Below are positions 58,980-64,000 of a stretch of 64,000 nucleotides of DNA, piece after piece. The position numbers and the translations under genes are program-made. The stretch comes from JAEVLT01 sp050496765 (GTDB taxonomy: Bacteria; Bacillota; Bacilli; Bacillales; Cytobacillaceae): assembly GCF_050496765.1 (NCBI RefSeq), contig NZ_JBNWEO010000017.1, positions 124,001 through 188,000 on the forward strand. Reading direction: 5' to 3'. Within the stretch, counting starts at the first letter, position 1. Every line of letters starts with the position of its first letter. The notes beneath the pieces are model-generated. The model did not search any database. It had not been told where the DNA came from and was given only the letters and a program-made list of their open reading frames with translations.

Positions 58980-59636
58980 GTGGGTCAAAAAGTAAATCCA
59001 GTCGGTTTGCGTATCGGAATCATCCGTGATTGGGAATCCAAATGGTACGCAGGAAAAGACTTTGCTGATCTTTTACACGAAGACCTTAAGGTTCGTGAAT
59101 ATATAACGAACCGTTTGAAAGACGCTTCTGTCTCGAAAGTAGAAATCGAGCGCGCTGCAAACCGTGTTAATATAACTGTTCACACAGCTAAGCCTGGAAT
59201 GGTTATCGGTAAAGGCGGAACTGAAGTTGAAGCACTTCGAAAAGCGTTGAACCAACTTACTGGCAAACGTGTTCATATCAATATTCTTGAAATTAAAAAA
59301 GCAGATATAGATGCGAAACTAGTTGCTGAAAACATTGCTCGCCAACTAGAAAACCGTGTATCTTTCCGCCGTGCACAAAAACAAGCAATTCAACGTGCAA
59401 TGCGTTCAGGTGCAAAAGGTATTAAAACAATGGTATCAGGCCGTTTAGGCGGAGCGGATATCGCTCGCGCTGAGCATTACAGCGAAGGAACGGTTCCACT
59501 TCATACACTTCGCGCCGACATCGATTATGCAACAGCTGAAGCTGACACAACTTATGGAAAACTTGGCGTTAAAGTATGGATTTATCGTGGAGAGGTGCTT
59601 CCTACTAAGAAGAAAACAGAGGAAGGAGGCAATTAA
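58980..59636 (+). CDS. rpsC: Ribosomal protein S3
   Basis: 30S protein at the mRNA entry channel with helicase role. 218 residues: N-terminal GQKVNPVGLRIGIIRDWESK, KH domain with VIGKGGTEVEALRKAL (GXXG loop), C-terminal AKGIKTMVSGRLGGADIAR. The start is GTG 58980 behind AAGGAGGG, 3 bases after the rplV stop. Confidence 0.97.
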   Translation: MGQKVNPVGLRIGIIRDWESKWYAGKDFADLLHEDLKVREYITNRLKDASVSKVEIERAANRVNITVHTAKPGMVIGKGGTEVEALRKALNQLTGKRVHINILEIKKADIDAKLVAENIARQLENRVSFRRAQKQAIQRAMRSGAKGIKTMVSGRLGGADIARAEHYSEGTVPLHTLRADIDYATAEADTTYGKLGVKVWIYRGEVLPTKKKTEEGGN

Positions 59637-59638
59637 TC

Positions 59639-60073
59639 ATGTTATTGCCAAAACGCGTTAAATATCGCCGTCAACACCGTGGTAAAATGCGTGGTCAATC
59701 AAAAGGCGGTACTGAGATTAACTTTGGTGAATATGGCTTACAAGCTCTGGAAGCTTCTTGGATTACAAACCGTCAAATCGAAGCAGCCCGTATTGCTATG
59801 ACTCGTTACATGAAACGTGGCGGTAAAGTTTGGATTCAAGTTTTCCCGCATAAGCCTTACACAGCAAAGCCTCTAGAAGTTCGGATGGGTTCCGGTAAAG
59901 GTGCTCCAGAAGGTTGGGTAGCTGTAGTAAAACCAGGGAAAATTATGTTTGAAATTGCTGGTGTATCAGAAGAAATTGCGCGAGAAGCACTTCGTCTTGC
60001 ATCACACAAACTTCCAGTTAAATGCAAGTTTGTAAAACGTGAAGAAATTGGTGGTGAATCAAGTGAAAGCTAA
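59639..60073 (+). CDS. rplP: Ribosomal protein L16
   Basis: 50S protein beside the A site and central protuberance. 144 residues with LPKRVKYRRQHRGKMRGQ at the start and the GSGKGAPEGWVAVVKPGKIM segment. ATG 59639 follows the rpsC stop by 2 bases, with GGAGG inside rpsC. The end overlaps rpmC by 11 bases. Confidence 0.97.
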   Translation: MLLPKRVKYRRQHRGKMRGQSKGGTEINFGEYGLQALEASWITNRQIEAARIAMTRYMKRGGKVWIQVFPHKPYTAKPLEVRMGSGKGAPEGWVAVVKPGKIMFEIAGVSEEIAREALRLASHKLPVKCKFVKREEIGGESSES

Positions 60074-60263
60074 TGAAATTCGTGACCTTACCACTGCTGA
60101 AATCGAACAAAAAGTAAAATCATTAAAAGAAGAGCTTTTCAACCTGCGCTTTCAATTGGCGACTGGACAACTTGAAAATACAGCTCGTATCCGTGAAGTA
60201 CGCAAAGCGATTGCTCGCATGAAAACTGTGATTCGTGAGAGAGAAATCAGCGTTAACAAGTAA
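60063..60263 (+). CDS. rpmC: Ribosomal protein L29
   Basis: Small helical 50S protein next to L23 at the tunnel exit. 66 residues from GTG 60063 (MKANEIRDLTTAEIEQKVKS), the start used in B. subtilis; the upstream in-frame extension inside rplP is rejected. ELFNLRFQLATGQLENTARI is the family core. It overlaps rplP by 11 bases, so translation is coupled. Confidence 0.96.
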   Translation: MKANEIRDLTTAEIEQKVKSLKEELFNLRFQLATGQLENTARIREVRKAIARMKTVIREREISVNK

Positions 60264-60286
60264 AAATCCGAGAGGAGGTTCGCCCG

Positions 60287-60550
60287 ATGAGTGAACGTAA
60301 TCAACGCAAAGTTTACACTGGACGCGTTGTTTCTGACAAAATGGATAAAACCGTTACTGTTTTAGTCGAAACATACAAAAAGCACCCTCTTTACGGTAAA
60401 CGCGTTAAGTACTCTAAAAAGTTTAAAGCTCATGATGAGCAAAACCAGGCAAAAGTCGGCGACATCGTACGCATCATGGAAACTCGCCCGCTTTCTGCGA
60501 CAAAACGCTTCCGTTTAGTAGAAGTTGTTGAAAAAGCTGTTATTATTTAA
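60287..60550 (+). CDS. rpsQ: Ribosomal protein S17
   Basis: Primary-binding 30S protein with an OB fold. 87 residues: RKVYTGRVVSDKMDKTVTVL and HPLYGKRVKYSKKFKAHDE, then GDIVRIMETRPLSATKRFRL. The start is ATG 60287 with GAGAGGAGG. Confidence 0.97.
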   Translation: MSERNQRKVYTGRVVSDKMDKTVTVLVETYKKHPLYGKRVKYSKKFKAHDEQNQAKVGDIVRIMETRPLSATKRFRLVEVVEKAVII

Positions 60551-60590
60551 TGGTTCGGACTAAGCTAGATTCCGAAAGGAGGTTACACAC

Positions 60591-60959
60591 ATGATTCAAC
60601 AAGAAACACGTTTGAAAGTTGCTGATAACTCTGGTGCCCGTGAAGTTTTAACAATCAAAGTTCTTGGAGGCTCAGGCCGCAAGACAGCGAATATTGGTGA
60701 TGTAATTGTTTGTACGGTCAAACAAGCAACACCAGGAGGCGTTGTTAAAAAAGGCGATGTGGTTAAAGCTGTTGTTGTTCGTACAAAAAGCGGTGCCCGC
60801 CGTGCGGATGGTTCGTACATTCGTTTTGATGAAAACGCATGTGTCATCATCCGTGATGATAAGAGCCCTCGCGGAACACGTATTTTTGGACCAGTTGCCC
60901 GCGAACTTCGCGATAACAACTTTATGAAAATTGTCTCACTAGCTCCAGAAGTACTATAA
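60591..60959 (+). CDS. rplN: Ribosomal protein L14
   Basis: 50S protein at the subunit interface. 122 residues: MIQQETRLKVADNSGARE at the N terminus, GDVVKAVVVRTKSGARRADG and the IFGPVARELRDNNFMKIVSL end are hallmarks. The start is ATG 60591 with AAAGGAGG. Confidence 0.97.
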   Translation: MIQQETRLKVADNSGAREVLTIKVLGGSGRKTANIGDVIVCTVKQATPGGVVKKGDVVKAVVVRTKSGARRADGSYIRFDENACVIIRDDKSPRGTRIFGPVARELRDNNFMKIVSLAPEVL

Positions 60960-61001
60960 ATAAATGAATCAGATTACAAGCATTTAAGGAGGTGCTTACG
61001 G

Positions 61002-61310
61002 ATGCATGTTAAGAAAGGTGACAAGGTTAGAGTCATCTCCGGTAAAGATAAGGGCAAAACAGGTACAATCCTTGCTGCTTATCCGAAACAAAGCCGAGTA
61101 CTAGTAGAAGGCGTCAATGTCGTGAAGAAACACTCTAAGCCATCTCAAGCAAATCCTCAAGGTGGAATTTTCAGCCAAGAGGCACCAATTCATGTGTCTA
61201 ATGTCATGCCAATCGATCCGAAAACCGGCAACCCAACTCGTGTCGGTCACAAAACGGTTGATGGCAAAAAAGTACGTGTAGCAAAATCCGGTGAAGTTTT
61301 AGATAAATAG
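61002..61310 (+). CDS. rplX: Ribosomal protein L24
   Basis: Assembly-initiator 50S protein with an N-terminal KOW motif (KKGDKVRVISGKDKGKTGTI). 102 residues, with the NVVKKHSKPSQANPQGGI region. The start is ATG 61002 with AAGGAGGTG upstream. Confidence 0.97.
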   Translation: MHVKKGDKVRVISGKDKGKTGTILAAYPKQSRVLVEGVNVVKKHSKPSQANPQGGIFSQEAPIHVSNVMPIDPKTGNPTRVGHKTVDGKKVRVAKSGEVLDK

Positions 61311-61335
61311 TATCCGAAGAAAGGAGGTACCATAA

Positions 61336-61875
61336 ATGAACCGCCTAAAAGAAAGGCTCGTTAAAGAAATCTCACCTGCTCTTATGAGCAAGTTCAACTA
61401 TAAATCAGTAATGCAAGTACCTAAAATTGAAAAAATCGTTGTAAACATGGGTGTTGGTGATGCAGTTGCGAATGCAAAGGCTCTTGATAACGCTGTTGAA
61501 GAGCTTGCAACGATCACGGGTCAAAAACCTGTCATCACACGCGCGAAAAAATCGATCGCCGGTTTCCGCCTTCGTGAAGGCATGCCGATCGGTGCGAAGG
61601 TGACTCTTCGCGGAGAGCGCATGTATGAATTCTTGGATAAATTAATTTCTGTTTCTTTACCGCGTGTACGTGACTTCCGTGGTGTTTCAAAAAAAGCTTT
61701 TGATGGCCGCGGTAACTATACTTTGGGTGTGAAGGAACAATTAATCTTCCCTGAAATTGATTACGATAAAGTAAGCAAAGTTCGTGGTATGGATATCGTT
61801 ATCGTTACAACTGCTAACACTGATGAGGAAGCTCGTGAACTTTTAACTCAAATTGGAATGCCATTCCAAAAGTAA
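61336..61875 (+). CDS. rplE: Ribosomal protein L5
   Basis: 5S rRNA-binding protein of the central protuberance, contacting P-site tRNA. 179 residues: KIEKIVVNMGVGDAVANAKA, TRAKKSIAGFRLREGMPIGA and RDFRGVSKKAFDGRGNYTLG are all typical. The start is ATG 61336 with AAAGGAGGT. Confidence 0.97.
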   Translation: MNRLKERLVKEISPALMSKFNYKSVMQVPKIEKIVVNMGVGDAVANAKALDNAVEELATITGQKPVITRAKKSIAGFRLREGMPIGAKVTLRGERMYEFLDKLISVSLPRVRDFRGVSKKAFDGRGNYTLGVKEQLIFPEIDYDKVSKVRGMDIVIVTTANTDEEARELLTQIGMPFQK

Positions 61876-61899
61876 TCGCTAAATAAGGGAGGCGAAAAC

Positions 61900-62085
61900 G
61901 TGGCTAAAAAATCAATGATTGTGAAACAAAAACGCACGCCTAAATTCAAAGTGCAAGAGTACACTCGCTGCGAACGCTGCGGACGTCCACACTCTGTATA
62001 CCGCAAATTTAAGCTTTGCCGTATTTGTTTCCGTGAATTAGCATACAAAGGACAAATTCCTGGTGTTAAAAAAGCCAGCTGGTAA
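61900..62085 (+). CDS. rpsN: Ribosomal protein S14, zinc-binding type
   Basis: Short 61-residue S14 of the zinc-containing form: CERC and CRIC are spaced 12 residues apart (CERCGRPHSVYRKFKLCRIC). The zinc-free paralogue of bacilli is not in this window. The start is GTG 61900 behind AAGGGAGG. Confidence 0.97.
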   Translation: MAKKSMIVKQKRTPKFKVQEYTRCERCGRPHSVYRKFKLCRICFRELAYKGQIPGVKKASW

Positions 62086-62115
62086 AAAGAACAGCTCTGG
62101 AAGGAGGTAAAAATA

Positions 62116-62514
62116 ATGGTCATGACTGATCCAATTGCTGATATGCTCACTCGCATTCGGAATGCGAACATGGTGCGTCACGAAAAATTAGAAGTACCTG
62201 CTTCTAATATAAAGAAGGAAATCGCGGAAATTTTAAAGCGCGAAGGTTTCATTCGTGATGTTGAATATATCGAAGACAACAAACAAGGTGTCATTCGTAT
62301 CTTTTTAAAGTATGGTGCCAATAACCAGCGTGTAATCACCGGTCTAAAACGTATAAGCAAGCCTGGACTCCGTGTTTATGCAAAATCGAATGAGGTGCCA
62401 CGCGTACTGAACGGTCTTGGTATCGCGCTAGTATCGACTTCGAACGGTATTTTAACGGATAAAGAAGCCCGCGCTAAACAAGTTGGCGGCGAAGTATTAG
62501 CATACGTTTGGTAA
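62116..62514 (+). CDS. rpsH: Ribosomal protein S8
   Basis: Central-domain 30S protein and, in E. coli, repressor of the spc operon. 132 residues from ATG 62116 (MVMTDPIADMLTRIRNANMV), with KRISKPGLRVYAKSNEVPRV and GGEVLAYVW at the C terminus. AAGGAGGT lies 8 bases upstream. Confidence 0.97.
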   Translation: MVMTDPIADMLTRIRNANMVRHEKLEVPASNIKKEIAEILKREGFIRDVEYIEDNKQGVIRIFLKYGANNQRVITGLKRISKPGLRVYAKSNEVPRVLNGLGIALVSTSNGILTDKEARAKQVGGEVLAYVW

Positions 62515-62545
62515 TTGATTTTTCGAATGAATGGAGGTGCAGTAA

Positions 62546-63082
62546 ATGTCTCGTGTAGGTAAAAAGCCAATCGAAATTCCAGCTGGAGTTACGGTTACTT
62601 TAAATAACAACACTGTTACAGTAAAGGGACCAAAAGGCGAATTAACTCGCTCTTTCAATCCTGAGATCGGTATTCTTATTGAAGACAATATCATTAACAT
62701 TTCCCGTCCATCTGACGAGAAGGAACTTCGCGCATTGCACGGTACAACTCGCGCTGTTATCGCCAATATGGTTGAAGGTGTTTCAAAAGGCTTTGAAAAA
62801 AGCTTAGAATTAATCGGGGTTGGATATCGTGCACAAAAGCAAGGTACAAAACTTGTTTTAAACGTTGGATACTCCCATCCTGTTGAAATCGAGCCGGAAA
62901 AGGGACTCGAAATCGAAGTACCAGCAAATACAAAAGTGATTGTTAAAGGTACGGATAAGGAACGTGTTGGCGCTCTAGCTGCCAATATCCGCGGAGTTCG
63001 TCCTCCAGAGCCTTATAAAGGCAAAGGGATCCGTTATGAAGGCGAGTATGTACGCCGCAAAGAAGGTAAAACTGGTAAGTAA
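62546..63082 (+). CDS. rplF: Ribosomal protein L6
   Basis: 50S protein near the sarcin-ricin loop, made of two duplicated domains. 178 residues: MSRVGKKPIEIPAGVTV at the start, GVSKGFEKSLELIGVGYRAQ, and the C-terminal RGVRPPEPYKGKGIRYEGEY. The start is ATG 62546 with GGAGGTG. Confidence 0.97.
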   Translation: MSRVGKKPIEIPAGVTVTLNNNTVTVKGPKGELTRSFNPEIGILIEDNIINISRPSDEKELRALHGTTRAVIANMVEGVSKGFEKSLELIGVGYRAQKQGTKLVLNVGYSHPVEIEPEKGLEIEVPANTKVIVKGTDKERVGALAANIRGVRPPEPYKGKGIRYEGEYVRRKEGKTGK

Positions 63083-63118
63083 TAGCTAGCCTATAGGCAA
63101 ACGAAAGGAGTGACGCAA

Positions 63119-63481
63119 ATGATTACGAAGCTTGATAAAAACGCTGTTCGCAAGAAAAGACATGCTCGTGTTCGTGCGAAATTAAGCGGAACTTCAACTC
63201 GTCCACGTCTAAATGTGTTTCGTTCTAATAAGCATATTTATGCTCAAGTTATTGATGATATGAATGGAGTTACTTTAGCAAGTGCTTCTACATTAGATAA
63301 AGATTTAAATCTTGAGTCTTCCAGCAACGTTGAGGCTGCTCAAAAGGTCGGAGAATTAGTGGCAAAACGTGCACTGGAAAAAGGTATCACTTCAGTTGTT
63401 TTTGACCGCGGAGGATACTTATACCACGGACGTATTCAAGCACTGGCAGATGCTGCGCGCGAAAACGGCTTACAATTTTAA
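63119..63481 (+). CDS. rplR: Ribosomal protein L18
   Basis: 5S rRNA-binding protein of the central protuberance. 120 residues from ATG 63119 (MITKLDKNAVRKKRHARVRA) with AAAGGAGTG upstream; the 3-codon upstream extension is rejected. TRPRLNVFRSNKHIYAQVID and FDRGGYLYHGRIQALADAAR are hallmarks. Confidence 0.97.
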   Translation: MITKLDKNAVRKKRHARVRAKLSGTSTRPRLNVFRSNKHIYAQVIDDMNGVTLASASTLDKDLNLESSSNVEAAQKVGELVAKRALEKGITSVVFDRGGYLYHGRIQALADAARENGLQF

Positions 63482-63506
63482 TAGATAAAGGAGGGACTAA
63501 AAAAAG

Positions 63507-64000
63507 ATGCGTCGTATAGATCCAAACAAACTTGAACTAGAAGAACGCGTAGTAACGATTAACCGTGTTGCGAAAGTTGTTAAAGGCGGACGTCGTTTCC
63601 GTTTTTCCGCTCTAGTAGTAGTTGGAGACAAAAACGGACATGTCGGTTTTGGTACGGGTAAAGCTCAGGAAGTACCAGATGCAATTCGCAAAGCAATCGA
63701 GGATGCGAAGAAAAACTTAGTGGAAGTGCCAATGGTTGGGACAACGATCCCGCACCAAGTAATTGGCTACTTTGGTGCTGGCGAAATCCTTCTTAAACCT
63801 GCTTCAGAAGGTACAGGAGTTATCGCCGGCGGCCCGGTTCGTGCAGTACTTGAGTTAGCAGGTGTTGCCGATATCTTGTCAAAATCTTTAGGTACAAATA
63901 CACCAATCAACATGGTACGTGCAACAATTGAGGGACTTAAACAATTAAAACGTGCTGAGGACGTAGCAAAATTACGTGGCAAATCAGTAGAAGAACTGTT
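63507..64000 (+). CDS. rpsE: Ribosomal protein S5, nearly complete (3' end outside window)
   Basis: 30S protein of the decoding-fidelity cluster at the mRNA entry. 164 residues are visible, and only the last one or two residues plus the stop are missing. The dsRNA-binding-like N-terminal part RVAKVVKGGRRFRFSALVVV contains the spectinomycin-resistance loop in wild-type form; GTGKAQEVPDAIRKAIEDAK and EGTGVIAGGPVRAVLELAGV follow. The start is ATG 63507 behind AAGGAGGG. Confidence 0.97.
   Translation, partial: MRRIDPNKLELEERVVTINRVAKVVKGGRRFRFSALVVVGDKNGHVGFGTGKAQEVPDAIRKAIEDAKKNLVEVPMVGTTIPHQVIGYFGAGEILLKPASEGTGVIAGGPVRAVLELAGVADILSKSLGTNTPINMVRATIEGLKQLKRAEDVAKLRGKSVEEL

Overview
The window is a chromosomal core segment of a low-GC Firmicute, almost certainly a Bacillaceae (Bacillus sensu lato). 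The protein sequences, ribosome binding sites and gene order follow Bacillus subtilis from hslO to rpsE nearly gene for gene. All real genes run on the + strand except two transposase genes. The 16S genes look Bacillus-like, but I do not name a species.

Layout. 1-5.5 kb: end of hslO (redox chaperone), a PpiC-type foldase, cysK (cysteine synthase), then folP-folB-folK-yazB-dusB (folate synthesis, a small regulator, tRNA dihydrouridine synthase). 5.5-7.5 kb: lysS with hairpin repeats on both sides. 7.6-18.9 kb: two tandem rRNA operons (16S-23S-5S). The first is followed by nine tRNA genes (Val-Thr-Lys-Leu-Gly-Leu-Arg-Pro-Ala), the order I recall for the B. subtilis trnJ cluster. 19.0-21.4 kb: a 52-bp tandem repeat array and a complete insertion sequence. 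21.4-26.3 kb: the stress operon ctsR-mcsA-mcsB-clpC. 26.4-36.2 kb: radA, yacL, ispD-ispF, gltX, a cysteine T-box with cysE-cysS-mrnC-rlmB-rae1. 36.2-49.0 kb: sigH, rpmG, secE, nusG, the L11/L1 and L10/L12 genes, an RsmC-like methyltransferase, rpoB and rpoC. 49.1-54.0 kb: the str operon (L7Ae-like ybxF, rpsL, rpsG, fusA, tuf). 54.0-55.2 kb: an internally deleted IS1182-like element and a yezD gene. 55.2-64.0 kb: the S10-spc ribosomal protein operon up to rpsE, which is cut by the window end.

How it fits together. Most of the window is the transcription and translation machinery and its autogenous control: L10 leader, T-box, rRNA boxA elements and RNase III processing stems. A second theme is cysteine. 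CysE and CysK make it, CysS charges it, the T-box senses uncharged tRNA-Cys, and cysK shares a promoter-operator module with yezD 53 kb away, probably a CymR-type site. A third theme is protein quality control (Hsp33, the foldase, McsA/McsB/ClpC/CtsR).

What departs from the ordinary. A 1.84-kb insertion sequence sits exactly between the CtsR-controlled promoter and ctsR, with a 9-bp target duplication overlapping the operator, so the heat-shock operon is separated from its own promoter. The pabB-pabA-pabC genes expected before folP and the disA gene expected between radA and yacL are absent. An extra 333-bp gap separates ctsR from mcsA. Families of small hairpins and a 25-bp exact repeat recur around lysS, the rRNA leaders, gltX and rpoB. 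I see no CRISPR, prophage, toxin-antitoxin or defence system; the novelty here is regulatory and structural.
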